This document shows, in pieces, positions 51,618 to 60,952 of a stretch of DNA of 64,000 nt. The notes beneath the pieces are model-generated. The model was given only the letters and a program-made list of their open reading frames with translations. It was not told the DNA's origin and made no database searches. Within the stretch, counting starts at the first letter, position 1, and each line of letters opens with the position of its first letter. This DNA comes from an uncultured Lachnobacterium sp. Its GTDB lineage: Bacteria > Bacillota > Clostridia > Lachnospirales > Lachnospiraceae. Made by a program: the position numbers and the translations under genes. The stretch lies in contig URDU01000003.1 in the NCBI GenBank assembly GCA_900546625.1, positions 83,028 to 147,027 on the forward strand, given 5' to 3'.

Positions 51618-53069
51618 ATGAGTACAGACAGATACACAAGTCCTCTTTCTGAGCGCTATGCCAGCAAAGAGATGCAGTATATTTTTTCACAGGATATGAA
51701 ATTCACCACTTGGAGAAAGCTCTGGATTGCTCTTGCAGAGACAGAGATGGAGCTTGGACTTTCACAGGATGGCAAGCCGGTTATCACACAGGAGCAGATT
51801 GATGAATTAAAGGCACATGTGGACGATATCAATTATGATGTGGCAAAGGAGCGTGAGAAGCTTGTGCGTCACGATGTAATGAGCCATGTCTATGCATATG
51901 GACAGCAGTGTCCTAAGGCTGCGGGAATCATCCATCTTGGAGCAACCTCATGCTATGTTGGTGACAATACAGACATCATCATCATGAATGAAGCATTAAA
52001 GCTCGTTCACAAAAAGCTTATAAGTGTTATTGCTGAGCTTGCAAACTTTGCTGATAAGTATAAAAACCAGCCAACACTTGCATTTACACATTTCCAGCCG
52101 GCACAGCCTACAACAGTCGGAAAGCGTGCCACACTCTGGCTCAACGAGTTTATGCTTGATCTCGAGGATTTAGAGTATGTGCAGAGCACATTAAAGCTCC
52201 TTGGCTCAAAGGGTACCACAGGAACACAGGCCAGCTTCCTTGAGCTCTTCAATGGAGACAATGAGACAATAGACAAAATTGATCCGATGATTGCAAAGAA
52301 GATGGGCTTTAAGGATTGTTATCCGGTGTCAGGCCAGACATATTCGCGTAAGGTAGATACAAGAGTGGTAAATGTACTCGCAGGCATTGCTGCATCAGCT
52401 ACAAAGATGTCAAACGATATCAGACTGCTCCAGCATCTTAAGGAAGTAGAGGAGCCATTTGAGAAGAACCAGATAGGCTCATCAGCCATGGCATACAAGA
52501 GAAATCCTATGAGAAGTGAGAGAATTGCATCACTTTCAAGATATGTCCTTGCAGATGTTATGAATCCTGCAATCACCTCAGCTACACAGTGGTTTGAGAG
52601 AACACTTGACGATTCAGCAAACAAGCGTCTTTCAATACCTGAGGGCTTCCTTGCAATAGACGGAATACTTGACCTCTGTCTCAACGTGGTAGATGGATTG
52701 GTTGTATATCCAAAGGTTATTGAAAAGCATTTTATGGCAGAGATTCCATTTATGGCAACAGAGAATATCATGATGGATGCTGTAAAGAACGGCGGAAATC
52801 GTCAGGAGCTTCATGAGAAGATCAGACAGCTCTCAATGCAGGCCGGAAAGACAGTAAAGGAAGAGGGAAAAGAGAATAACCTCGTAGACTTAATAGCTGC
52901 AGACCCTGCATTCGGACTGACAAAGGCTGATATCGAAAAGAACCTTAAGCCTGAGCTTTATGTGGGACGTGCACCACGCCAGGTAGAGGTATATCTGCGT
53001 GATGTAGTTAATCCTGTGCTTGAAGCACATAAGGACGAGAGTGGAGTAAAGGCAGAGATTAACGTATAA
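51618..53069 (+). CDS. purB: Adenylosuccinate lyase
   Basis: A 483-residue fumarase/aspartase-superfamily lyase acting twice in purine synthesis, on SAICAR and adenylosuccinate. The signature loop is IGSSAMAYKRNPMRSERI. Catalytic His regions are in HDVMSHVYAY and FTHFQPAQPTTVGKR. AAAGGAGAG precedes the ATG, 13 bases after purF. It ends the cluster before a strong terminator. Confidence 0.97.
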   Translation: MSTDRYTSPLSERYASKEMQYIFSQDMKFTTWRKLWIALAETEMELGLSQDGKPVITQEQIDELKAHVDDINYDVAKEREKLVRHDVMSHVYAYGQQCPKAAGIIHLGATSCYVGDNTDIIIMNEALKLVHKKLISVIAELANFADKYKNQPTLAFTHFQPAQPTTVGKRATLWLNEFMLDLEDLEYVQSTLKLLGSKGTTGTQASFLELFNGDNETIDKIDPMIAKKMGFKDCYPVSGQTYSRKVDTRVVNVLAGIAASATKMSNDIRLLQHLKEVEEPFEKNQIGSSAMAYKRNPMRSERIASLSRYVLADVMNPAITSATQWFERTLDDSANKRLSIPEGFLAIDGILDLCLNVVDGLVVYPKVIEKHFMAEIPFMATENIMMDAVKNGGNRQELHEKIRQLSMQAGKTVKEEGKENNLVDLIAADPAFGLTKADIEKNLKPELYVGRAPRQVEVYLRDVVNPVLEAHKDESGVKAEINV

Positions 53070-53090
53070 TATTATATATTTATCTAAGAC

Positions 53091-53142
53091 AAAATCCCCG
53101 GCGTATAGACCGTTAAACAGGTTTATATGCCGGGGATTTTTA
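53091..53142 (+). terminator. Terminator after purB (possibly bidirectional)
   Basis: A 17-bp stem (53091-53107 with 53124-53140, core AAATCCCCGGC/GCCGGGGATTT) has A-rich and T-rich flanks. The convergent pilT gene ends at 53197, so it may serve both strands. Confidence 0.92.
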
Positions 53143-53196
53143 TATAGCAGTCAGATACGATGCTGTAAACTTCGCTCAAAGGTGATTTAGTCAAAG

Positions 53197-54258
53197 CTAG
53201 TTCAAATTAATTCTTTTTGTCATCATTTCAGGGTTGGTAGCTTCACTGATTGCGACCTGCTTGCTGATTACACCGGCCTTGTACAGATTGAATATACTTG
53301 TATCCATTGCAATCATATTTTCTGCGGCGGAGGTGTAGATGATACCATCAATCTGGTGTACCTTTCCCTCACGGATCAGGTTTCTTATTGCGGGCGTGAG
53401 TACCATAATCTCGAAAGCAGGAACCATCTCGCCGTTTGTTGCAGGTAAAAGCTTCTGACAGACAACAGCCTGCAGCACAGAGGCAAGCTGGATGGCTATC
53501 TGGTGCTGCTGTGAAGCAGGGAAAGCATCAATTATTCGGTCGATGGTATTTGCGGCACCGATCGTGTGAAGTGATGAAAATATGAGATGACCGGTTTCGG
53601 CGGCTGTGACAGCTGTATTGATGGTCTCATAGTCTCGCATTTCTCCAAGCAGTATGACGTCAGGACTCTGGCGGAGTGCAGCGCGGAGCGCAGTGAGGTA
53701 GCTTTCGGTATCCGTGTTGATTTCACGCTGTGACACAATACATTTGTCATGGCGATGTAAGAACTCAAGCGGATCCTCGAGTGTGATGATATGCTCCTCC
53801 TTCTCATGGTTGATCTGATCGATAATGCATGCGAGGGTGGTGGATTTACCGCTTCCGGCAGGGCCGGTCACAAGCACCATGCCGTTGTTTGTTTCTGCAA
53901 GCTCCATAACAGAGTCAGGAATATGTAAATCACTTGGCTTTGGCAGTGTGAATGAGATAACGCGGATGACAGCAGAGTAAGAGCCACGCTGTTTGAAGGT
54001 GCTTACTCTGTAACGTGATACTCCCGGTATGGCGAAGGAAAAATCATCATCTCCGGTTTCCTCAAATTTTGAAATATCTCTCTCTGCAAGGGCATAGATT
54101 GATGTGACAAATTCAAAGGTTTCTTTTGGGATCATTCTGATTTCATTGAGACACTCCATCACTCCCTTTGATTTGTATGTGAGAGGGCGGCCGGCCACTA
54201 TGAAAATATCCGATGCTCCGTTGTCAGTCGCTTCCTTTAATATCTTTTTAACATCCAT
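53197..54258 (-). CDS. pilT: PilT-type pilus retraction ATPase
   Basis: A 353-residue hexameric secretion ATPase. It has Walker A TGPAGSGKSTT (about residue 130), ITLEDPLEFLH (Asp box), Walker B DVILLGEMRD and the His box TGHLIFSSLHT. The C-terminal AIRNLIREGK matches the AIRNLIRE motif of PilT retraction motors, not PilB/GspE. I chose the ATG at 54258 because GGAGGAAACTAAA precedes it. It is last in a minus-strand operon with PilC and pilin-like genes. No PilB, PilD or PilM/N/O gene is present. Confidence 0.92.
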   Translation of the reverse strand: MDVKKILKEATDNGASDIFIVAGRPLTYKSKGVMECLNEIRMIPKETFEFVTSIYALAERDISKFEETGDDDFSFAIPGVSRYRVSTFKQRGSYSAVIRVISFTLPKPSDLHIPDSVMELAETNNGMVLVTGPAGSGKSTTLACIIDQINHEKEEHIITLEDPLEFLHRHDKCIVSQREINTDTESYLTALRAALRQSPDVILLGEMRDYETINTAVTAAETGHLIFSSLHTIGAANTIDRIIDAFPASQQHQIAIQLASVLQAVVCQKLLPATNGEMVPAFEIMVLTPAIRNLIREGKVHQIDGIIYTSAAENMIAMDTSIFNLYKAGVISKQVAISEATNPEMMTKRINLN

Positions 54259-54259
54259 T

Positions 54260-54772
54260 TTAGTTTCCTCCAATTAAGTTTAGTGTATCATTTTCTTCGA
54301 AAGCTGTGTCAGTATTGAGCTTCCATTTTTTAATTTTATAAAAAGCATCCTGCTTGTGGACCGGATAGTTGATATCAAGCTCTACAGTGAGAGCCTGTGT
54401 ATCGCTTACAGTCTGAGTGATTGTATAGGTCAGACCGGTAACCTTGTCATTTGCTTCATTTTCAGCGAGATTTTTGTTTTGCTCTGAATTGATGTCTGAT
54501 AGAGCTGCCTTTATGGCTTCATAGTATGCTGCCTTATCAGGACTGCTCTCGTAGGCTGCTGCAAGAATGGTATCAATCTGTGATATCTCATCCCATACCT
54601 TTTCACATGCACGGTAATACGAGCTGTTATTGTCAGCAACGCGTTTGCTCAGCTTATAGTCAGAGTTAGCTGTGACAAAGGCGAGTGCCGAGAACGTGAC
54701 AATGCATATCATGGAAAAAGTAAGCAGGATGGTGGAAAAGCCGAAATTTGAAAACTCTCTTCTTTTTTTCAT
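54260..54772 (-). CDS. Pilin-like minor component (GspK/PilX-like N-terminus)
   Basis: A 170-residue protein with a short basic leader and GFSTILLTFSMICIVTFSALAFVT. Gly-Phe fits a prepilin peptidase site, but position 5 is Leu, not Glu, as in GspK/PilX-type minor pilins. The rest is a mainly helical, then beta-rich extracytoplasmic domain without recognised motifs. Its ATG overlaps the previous stop by four bases (ATGA), and pilT starts one base after its stop. Confidence 0.7.
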   Translation of the reverse strand: MKKRREFSNFGFSTILLTFSMICIVTFSALAFVTANSDYKLSKRVADNNSSYYRACEKVWDEISQIDTILAAAYESSPDKAAYYEAIKAALSDINSEQNKNLAENEANDKVTGLTYTITQTVSDTQALTVELDINYPVHKQDAFYKIKKWKLNTDTAFEENDTLNLIGGN

Positions 54773-55236
54773 GGGGTACTCACCTTCCTTCCGTCAGAGG
54801 AAAGTGCTGTATAGCTGCACGCTGTAATGCTGTATACACAGTGGCTGTCCGCTGCTATAAACTCTATGTCAGCCTTTTGTACTCCGTAGGCATCCTGCCC
54901 AAGCCTGCTTACAATAATCTTGTATGCGGCATCATCCTTATCACATGGATGATAGCTTTTGTCGAGATAAATGAATAGCTTTTCATCTGCACAGATGGAG
55001 CCGTCAAAGAGCGATGATACGGCGTTTAAATCACCATGCTCCTGTTCGTATGCGCTTGCAGCATTGCTGCATGCATTAACGGCCTCATGCAGCACCTGAG
55101 TTTCTTCTGTCAGCTTGTGAGTCTTTATGAAGAAAAGCAGACCCACAATCAAAAGAGCCGAAAAGAGCAGCAGATTAATGGTAATCTCAAGCAGGAATAT
55201 TCTGTTTTTCGATTGTTTAAGCTTTGTTGAAATCAT
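54769..55236 (-). CDS. Pilin-like protein with atypical prepilin motif
   Basis: A 155-residue protein with RIFLLEITINLLLFSALLIVGLLFFIKTHKL near the N-terminus. The FLLE-I pattern and following hydrophobic helix resemble a class III prepilin, with Glu at position 5. The residue before the expected cleavage point is Arg or Ile instead of Gly, so normal prepilin peptidase cleavage is doubtful. The exported domain has four cysteines (NACSN, SICAD, HPCDK, HCVYSITAC region). Confidence 0.65.
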   Translation of the reverse strand: MISTKLKQSKNRIFLLEITINLLLFSALLIVGLLFFIKTHKLTEETQVLHEAVNACSNAASAYEQEHGDLNAVSSLFDGSICADEKLFIYLDKSYHPCDKDDAAYKIIVSRLGQDAYGVQKADIEFIAADSHCVYSITACSYTALSSDGRKVSTP

Positions 55237-55330
55237 TGTTTATTCCTTGTGGTATGTATGTTTGTATGGCATCGACCGGTATATTAAGGGCGATGTGCAT
55301 TATATTACTGCATTTATTGTCAGGCTATTC

Positions 55331-55813
55331 TTAGTCGGAATTGACGGAGCAGTAGGTATCGGTAGTGCCACCTGATGTATCGGTGATAGTTACAGTGATC
55401 ATTTTGTCGGTGGTTTCTGTCATATCAAGCCCACCGATTTCGACAATCCTTTGTCCGCTGTCCAGACTGTATGAACAGCCATCCTGCACATAGAGCTCTC
55501 TTAGAGAACCCGCATAGTAGTATATGAAAGTATCGTACACGATGTCATTTATTGTGTTTTTCAGACACAGAGCCTTTGTGCCATTTATTATCTCTACACT
55601 GATTGCTGCGTCGGAATCATTCTGTCTGACCTTTTCGCGCAGATAAGATGTGACAGTGCGTACCTCGTAGTTGTAGTTCATGACATTGGCAGTGGCTTTG
55701 TACTGCTTTACGCCAATCAGCACGAGGATAAAAGCGGTCAGCGCAAAAAGAAAAAACAGCAGCATCACAAAAAAACTGTCAGCCTGATGTGATCTGGATT
55801 TTAGCTTGAACAT
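55331..55813 (-). CDS. DUF4860-like pilin-operon protein
   Basis: A 160-residue single-pass protein (FFVMLLFFLFALTAFILVLIGVKQY near residues 14-38) that resembles DUF4860, a Firmicutes family found in type IV pilus-like operons. The exported part (VRTVTSYLREKVRQNDSDAAISV...) resembles minor pilins that start with a GspJ-like plan. It lacks a Gly-Phe cleavage site. A 94-base gap without a gene separates it from the next gene; it lies 3 bases after the previous one. Confidence 0.65.
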   Translation of the reverse strand: MFKLKSRSHQADSFFVMLLFFLFALTAFILVLIGVKQYKATANVMNYNYEVRTVTSYLREKVRQNDSDAAISVEIINGTKALCLKNTINDIVYDTFIYYYAGSLRELYVQDGCSYSLDSGQRIVEIGGLDMTETTDKMITVTITDTSGGTTDTYCSVNSD

Positions 55814-55816
55814 GGG

Positions 55817-56137
55817 TCATTTCCTCTCTATTATTGTCACATCGGGACGCAGATTGGAGCCGATGTAGTGATAGTCTATGTAATAATAGTCACTATCATA
55901 GGTGAGACCATAGTGGTCTGTGAGATAATCTATGTCCGGAGGATATGTTCCTTCAAGAGCATAGCATTGTGTAATGCTTCTTGTGAGTGCACGTTCCAGC
56001 GTGCTCTTGCTTCTTCTGGTATTGTTATCTGACAGCTTTGAAGAGAAAACACCAAACAAAACGGTACATGCGATCAAAAGCATAAGTGGTATGAATTTCC
56101 ATAGGGTTGACTTTTTTTTCTGAACAAAAAACAGCAT
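55817..56137 (-). CDS. Small pilin-like membrane protein
   Basis: A 106-residue protein with one N-terminal membrane helix (FIPLMLLIACTVLFGVFSS) and an extracytoplasmic segment YALEGTYPPDIDYLTDHYGL, a pattern common in pilins and pseudopilins (growing chain length and YPP). It has no GFxxxE prepilin motif. Placement between PilC and the DUF4860-like gene supports membership of the pilus operon. Role unknown. Confidence 0.6.
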   Translation of the reverse strand: MLFFVQKKKSTLWKFIPLMLLIACTVLFGVFSSKLSDNNTRRSKSTLERALTRSITQCYALEGTYPPDIDYLTDHYGLTYDSDYYYIDYHYIGSNLRPDVTIIERK

Positions 56138-56153
56138 ACTGTGCCTCCGTAAG

Positions 56154-57179
56154 CTATCCTATGCTTGAGATAATTCCAAGCAGTGGGAGTAAAAATGATA
56201 CAAGTATGAAGCCAATGAATATACAAAGCAGGATAACCATGGCAGGCTCAATCACTGATATGAATCGTGACAGCCTTGCATCTGTGTCATCCTCGCAGGA
56301 CATGCATATATGCTGCATGACCTCGTCCATGGAGCCGGTTTTGCTGCCGATTGCAATCCAGCTTGAGTACATCTTTGAAAAAATATTTGAGTGCAGCAAT
56401 GCCTCCGAAAACGTCTCGCCATTTGATATATTTTTACGGCAGGCGTTTATTTTTGAATCCAGGACAGGATTGTTTACAAGAGCCTGTGCCAAATCCAGGC
56501 CACGGTCTGTGTCAAGCCCGCTTGAGAGTGCTAAAAACATGCAGTTTGCAAAGCGGCTGGATGCGATTGACATGGAAAGAGCAGTTTTCATAAGCTGCTT
56601 TTTTCCGATACGCGTCTTAAAAAATATAAAAAGAACCAGTGCGGCAAGGAGCATGACAGCTATAATGATAAGCAGATACCTGTTGATATATTCGCTGAGC
56701 TTCATGAGCACGGCTGCGGTACCGGTAAGCTCACTTCCAAGCTCTGCATATATCTGTGAGAATACAGGTAAAACCTTGGCAATCATTACGACAATAACGG
56801 CAATCATCACGGCAGAAAGCACGAGAGGATAGGCAACGGCACTTTTGATGCCGGAAGCTATTTCGTCTTCGCGGTCGTAGTACTTTGACAGAGAGCTTAG
56901 GACCTCTTCAAGACGACCGGTTTCCTCACCCAGCTGTATCATATTAATCATATATTTTGGAAAGTATCCTGTATCTTTAATTGCGCGGTGAAGCGTGGCG
57001 CCAAGCTCCATTGGCTTATATATCTGCTCGAGCAGATCGCGCGTCTGTTCATCAGGTGCTTCATCACATAGTATGGAAACACCATAGTAGGTAGGCAGCC
57101 CGGCTGCTATGATAAGAGAAATCTGCTGACAGAAGGCAGAAAGCTCTGCATTGCTTAAAATCTTGGATTTTCTAGACAT
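56154..57179 (-). CDS. pilC: PilC/GspF-type inner membrane platform protein
   Basis: A 341-residue type II secretion F-domain protein. Two repeats of the F domain are visible: residues about 15-130 (FCQQISLIIAAGLP...GEETGRLEEVLSSLSKYYDRE) and about 215-325 (FANCMFLALSSGLDTDRGLDLA...GSKTGSMDEVMQHI), each followed by membrane segments. It anchors the ATPase to the assembling pilus. It follows the transglutaminase lipoprotein by 10 bases and precedes the pilin-like genes. Confidence 0.93.
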   Translation of the reverse strand: MSRKSKILSNAELSAFCQQISLIIAAGLPTYYGVSILCDEAPDEQTRDLLEQIYKPMELGATLHRAIKDTGYFPKYMINMIQLGEETGRLEEVLSSLSKYYDREDEIASGIKSAVAYPLVLSAVMIAVIVVMIAKVLPVFSQIYAELGSELTGTAAVLMKLSEYINRYLLIIIAVMLLAALVLFIFFKTRIGKKQLMKTALSMSIASSRFANCMFLALSSGLDTDRGLDLAQALVNNPVLDSKINACRKNISNGETFSEALLHSNIFSKMYSSWIAIGSKTGSMDEVMQHICMSCEDDTDARLSRFISVIEPAMVILLCIFIGFILVSFLLPLLGIISSIG

Positions 57180-57189
57180 TTATGTCCTC

Positions 57190-58128
57190 CTAATAGACGT
57201 ATTTGGTAATGTAATCACTCTTTTGAGCTATGAACTTCTTTGGTGAATCACTGGTAGATGCAAATGTTGGATCCAGCATGTTCCATGAGGTACCATCAAA
57301 CTCGATGATGCCGTTTATCCAGCCCTTGTCCTTTATATAAGTACTGATCCAGGCATGATATTCTTCACCGGCGTATCCTACCTCTAAACGTGTGGGAATA
57401 GCCTGAGTCCTTAGCATAGTGGCCATGACTGCCGCATAATCAAAGCATATACCGGTATTTTCGGTAAAGACCTTGTCCACATCGGGCAGATAGCCGCTTT
57501 TGACATTTTTAGCCTTGTCATAGTCGTATTTGAAGTTTGAAATGATATAATTGTATACACTTTCCACGACCTCAGTATCGCTGCTACAGTAGTACGCCAG
57601 TGAGCTGCCCTCCTTCACAGCCAAAGAATCGGCAGTGAAATTTACATACTGGTTAGGGTACAGATACGGTCCGAATTCATCAGTGATGGAGACAGAAATC
57701 ACCTGCGACAGCACGGTGGCATATTGTGTCCCCTCAACATTTTCAAAAACGGTTACAGTATACGAGCCACTTGAAGCGACAAGAGGAAACACTTCATTTC
57801 CTCCATGCAGATCAAAGGTGTACGTGACATTGTCGGGCCCGGTTATCTGAAGCTTGACCTTTTGATTAGAACCGTGATAATCAACTATGATATAGCCGCT
57901 GCTGCTGTTTGAAGCGTCGATAGTAGCCACATCACATGTATAGGTTTGTGTGCCGTCGGCAGTCGGAGTAAGCACCTTCGGAGCAGAGTCCCATGTGCCT
58001 TTTTCAGTGGAATGGCTGGACACCGGCTCCTTTGACACATCGTCATTTTTTGAATTACCACATGCACCAAGCAAAAGGCATGATAATAATATGAGTGGAA
58101 GTGCTTTTTTATACAGCATGCACTTCAT
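57190..58128 (-). CDS. Transglutaminase-like lipoprotein
   Basis: A 312-residue exported lipoprotein (lipobox LGAC, Cys23). A beta-rich central region is followed by a transglutaminase/protease-like domain with the triad Cys228 (TGICFDYAAVMATMLR), His258 (EEYHAW) and Asp286 (NMLDPTF). The family includes peptidases and cross-linking enzymes acting at the cell surface. I chose the ATG at 58128 after CAGGAG. It is the first gene of the pilus operon, so it may process or cross-link surface structures, which is inference. Confidence 0.87.
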   Translation of the reverse strand: MKCMLYKKALPLILLSCLLLGACGNSKNDDVSKEPVSSHSTEKGTWDSAPKVLTPTADGTQTYTCDVATIDASNSSSGYIIVDYHGSNQKVKLQITGPDNVTYTFDLHGGNEVFPLVASSGSYTVTVFENVEGTQYATVLSQVISVSITDEFGPYLYPNQYVNFTADSLAVKEGSSLAYYCSSDTEVVESVYNYIISNFKYDYDKAKNVKSGYLPDVDKVFTENTGICFDYAAVMATMLRTQAIPTRLEVGYAGEEYHAWISTYIKDKGWINGIIEFDGTSWNMLDPTFASTSDSPKKFIAQKSDYITKYVY

Positions 58129-58286
58129 AAAAATCTCCTGATATAAAGATGTTTCTTTTTTTAAAATCATATATTAATATTATAATGTATTTTCTTGTAA
58201 AATAAAATGGAAAAATGTATAATATTAAAAAATGGTTCAAATCGTCAAAAGAAGAGAGCGAAAAATAGTTATACAGTATAAAACGC

Positions 58287-58315
58287 TTGACTGTACAATA
58301 AAAATGTAGTATATT
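58287..58315 (+). promoter_or_regulatory. secG promoter
   Basis: TTGACT (58287-58292), 17-base spacer and TATATT (58310-58315). Confidence 0.7.
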
Positions 58316-58353
58316 AGTTCTGTTATTTAGAATTTAGCTTAGGAGGTCTTATC

Positions 58354-58593
58354 GTGGCAACTTTAAAAATTGTTTTATCGGTATTATTTATAATCGTCAG
58401 TTTAGTAATTACTATAGTTATTCTTTTCCAGGAGGGTAAGTCAGCAGGACTTGGCACTATCGCCGGAGTTGCTGATACATATTGGGGCAAGAACAAGGGA
58501 CGTTCAAAGGAAGGACGTCTGGTTAAAGCAACAATTGTATGTGTTGTTCTTTTCTTTATTATATCAATTGTCTTAAATATGGGAATATGGTAA
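58354..58593 (+). CDS. secG: Preprotein translocase subunit SecG
   Basis: A 79-residue SecYEG subunit with two membrane helices (about 4-24 and 56-76) and the conserved loop LFQEGKSAGLGTIAGVADTYWGKNKGRSKEG. Translation starts at GTG (58354), placed 6 bases after AGGAGGT. It is followed by a terminator and rnr; the secG-rnr-smpB-ssrA order is conserved in Firmicutes. Confidence 0.95.
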   Translation: MATLKIVLSVLFIIVSLVITIVILFQEGKSAGLGTIAGVADTYWGKNKGRSKEGRLVKATIVCVVLFFIISIVLNMGIW

Positions 58594-58600
58594 ATACTTA

Positions 58601-58628
58601 GACTGTCGAGAAATCGGCAGTCTTTTTT
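58601..58628 (+). terminator. Terminator after secG
   Basis: A 9-bp stem, GACTGTCGA (58601-58609) with TCGGCAGTC (58614-58622), has a GAAA loop and a T run. Confidence 0.88.
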
Positions 58629-58666
58629 ATCGCATTAACATCCATATGATGAAAAAAGGAGAGATA

Positions 58667-60793
58667 ATGAGCAATATAGATAAATATGAAACACGAAAAA
58701 AGATGGTCTATGAATTCATGTGCGATGACATGTATGTTCCAATGAAAATCAAGGAGCTGTGCATAGTACTTGGAGTGAAAAAGGAGGACAGACCGCAGCT
58801 TGAGCAGATCCTTTTGGATTTGCAGGCAGAGGGAAGGATAACACTCTCAAAGCGAGGCAAATATTCAAAGTCGGAAATTAAAAAGACAGTCGGCGTATTC
58901 ACAGCTCATCAAAGGGGCTTTGGCTTTGTTACTGTGGAGGGAGAGCATGATGATATTTTTATCCCAGCTGAGTATGTAAATGGTGCGATGCATATGGACA
59001 CTGTCGAGATTACAATCTCGCCTGTCACAACAGGACGCCGCAAGGAGGGAAAGGTTGTTTCAATCATTGAGCGTGGCATGAAGCAGATAGTCGCTACCTA
59101 TGAGGCAAGTGATAATTTTGGCTTTGCAGTGCCCGACAATACCAGGTTTGGTACGGATATTTTTATACCAAAGGAGCGCTCAAAGGGTGCTATGTCGGGG
59201 CACAAGGTTGTAGTTGAAATAACAAGCTATGGGAAAAAGGGTAAAAAGCCGGAGGGTAAGGTGGTTGAAATCATCGGACATATAGATGATCCGGGTACAG
59301 ATATTCTTTCTATAGTAAGGGCTTATGATTTGCCGGTGGATTTTTCGGAGAAAATCATGCATCAGGTGCAGAATGTGGCAAAGGATGTGACATCTGCGGA
59401 TATGGCAGGCAGGATGGATTTGCGAGACTGGATGATGGTCACGATAGACGGAGAGGATGCAAAGGATCTGGACGATGCCGTGTCTTTGTGCATGGACGGA
59501 GAAAACTATGTGCTTGGAGTACACATAGCGGATGTGTCGAACTATGTGCAGGAGCACAGTGCGCTTGATGTGGAGGCACTTAAGAGAGGTACATCGGTTT
59601 ATCTTGTGGACCGTGTGATTCCGATGCTTCCGAGAGAGCTTTCAAATGGCATCTGCTCCTTGAATGAGGGATGTGACAGGCTCGCTCTTTCATGTATTAT
59701 GACGATAAATAAAAAGGGTGAGGTCATCGACCATAAGATAGCGGAGACTGTCATAAAGACAAACCGCAGGATGACATACACAAATGTAAAAAAGATTCTG
59801 GCAGATAAGGATGCCGCTGTGATTGAAGAATATAAGGAGCTTGTGCCTATGTTTGAAAAAATGGCAGAGCTTGCAGCAATTCTTCGCAAAAAGAGAATGA
59901 AACGAGGCTCTATTGACTTTGATTTTCCGGAGACTAAGGTTGTGCTCGACGAAGCAGGTCATCCGATAGATATAAAGCCGTATGACAGAAATGTGGCAAC
60001 AAAGCTCATAGAGGATTTCATGCTTATAGCAAATGAAACTGTGGCGGAAGATTATTTCTGGCAGGAAATACCCTTTGTATACAGGACACACGACAAGCCG
60101 GACTCGGAAAAAATCGCAAAGCTGTCCACATTTATCAATAATTTTGGCTATACGCTTCATATTGGCGCTGATGAGGTACACCCAAAGGAGCTTCAGAAGC
60201 TTTTGATGAAGGTAGACGGCACAGACGAGGAATCCCTGATAAGCAGGCTGACATTACGCTCTATGAAGCAGGCGCGATATACAACAGCATGTACCGGGCA
60301 TTTTGGACTGGCAGCAAACTATTATTGTCATTTCACATCACCGATCCGCAGATATCCTGATTTGCAGATACACCGTATCATCAAGGAAAATATCAGAGGC
60401 AGAATGAATGATAACCGCAGGGAGCACTACGAGTCTATACTAGATGCTGTTGCAAAGCAGGCAAGTGAGACCGAACGCCGTGCAGAAGAGGCAGAGCGTG
60501 AAACAGTCAAGCTTAAAAAATGTGAGTACATGTCAAATCATATTGGTGAAAGCTTTGAAGGTGTTATATCAGGTGTCACGGAGTGGGGCTTTTTTGTGGA
60601 GCTTCCAAATACAGTTGAGGGACTGGTGCGCGTGACAGACCTGACAGATGATTTCTATGAATTTTACGAGGATACCTATGAACTGGTCGGTTCAGCCACA
60701 AATAATAGATATAAGCTTGGACAAAAAATTAAGGTAGTTGTGGACAGCACTGACAAAATTATGCGTACAATTGATTTTAAATTAGCAGAATAA
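58667..60793 (+). CDS. rnr: Ribonuclease R
   Basis: A 708-residue processive 3'-5' exoribonuclease. A winged-helix start is followed by two cold-shock OB domains (VGVFTAHQRGFGFVTVEGEHDDIFIP and ATYEASDNFGFAVPDNTRFGTDIFIP). The RNB domain has the metal-binding TIDGEDAKDLDDAV and HFTSPIRRYPDLQIHR. The C-terminal S1 domain is at about 625-705 (GESFEGVISGVTEWGFFVELPNTVEGLV). It degrades structured RNA and works with SmpB-tmRNA on non-stop messages. The ATG at 58667 follows AAAGGAG. Confidence 0.97.
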   Translation: MSNIDKYETRKKMVYEFMCDDMYVPMKIKELCIVLGVKKEDRPQLEQILLDLQAEGRITLSKRGKYSKSEIKKTVGVFTAHQRGFGFVTVEGEHDDIFIPAEYVNGAMHMDTVEITISPVTTGRRKEGKVVSIIERGMKQIVATYEASDNFGFAVPDNTRFGTDIFIPKERSKGAMSGHKVVVEITSYGKKGKKPEGKVVEIIGHIDDPGTDILSIVRAYDLPVDFSEKIMHQVQNVAKDVTSADMAGRMDLRDWMMVTIDGEDAKDLDDAVSLCMDGENYVLGVHIADVSNYVQEHSALDVEALKRGTSVYLVDRVIPMLPRELSNGICSLNEGCDRLALSCIMTINKKGEVIDHKIAETVIKTNRRMTYTNVKKILADKDAAVIEEYKELVPMFEKMAELAAILRKKRMKRGSIDFDFPETKVVLDEAGHPIDIKPYDRNVATKLIEDFMLIANETVAEDYFWQEIPFVYRTHDKPDSEKIAKLSTFINNFGYTLHIGADEVHPKELQKLLMKVDGTDEESLISRLTLRSMKQARYTTACTGHFGLAANYYCHFTSPIRRYPDLQIHRIIKENIRGRMNDNRREHYESILDAVAKQASETERRAEEAERETVKLKKCEYMSNHIGESFEGVISGVTEWGFFVELPNTVEGLVRVTDLTDDFYEFYEDTYELVGSATNNRYKLGQKIKVVVDSTDKIMRTIDFKLAE

Positions 60794-60952
60794 TATAACA
60801 ATAATGGCAAAAATTTTTCTGCTTTAAAAATGCTTATTTGATTGTCTATTATTATTTGCTGTTATCTGATTATTTATTATTTGTCGTTTGTTGTGCTAAA
60901 GATTTATTGAAAAATATGTCATAATATATTATATAGTGTAAATAAAAAGACA

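Noticed and set aside
56107..56832. A 241-codon plus-strand frame opposite pilC
   Set aside because: Low-complexity shadow of the GspF-type gene; the minus-strand protein has both F-domain repeats.
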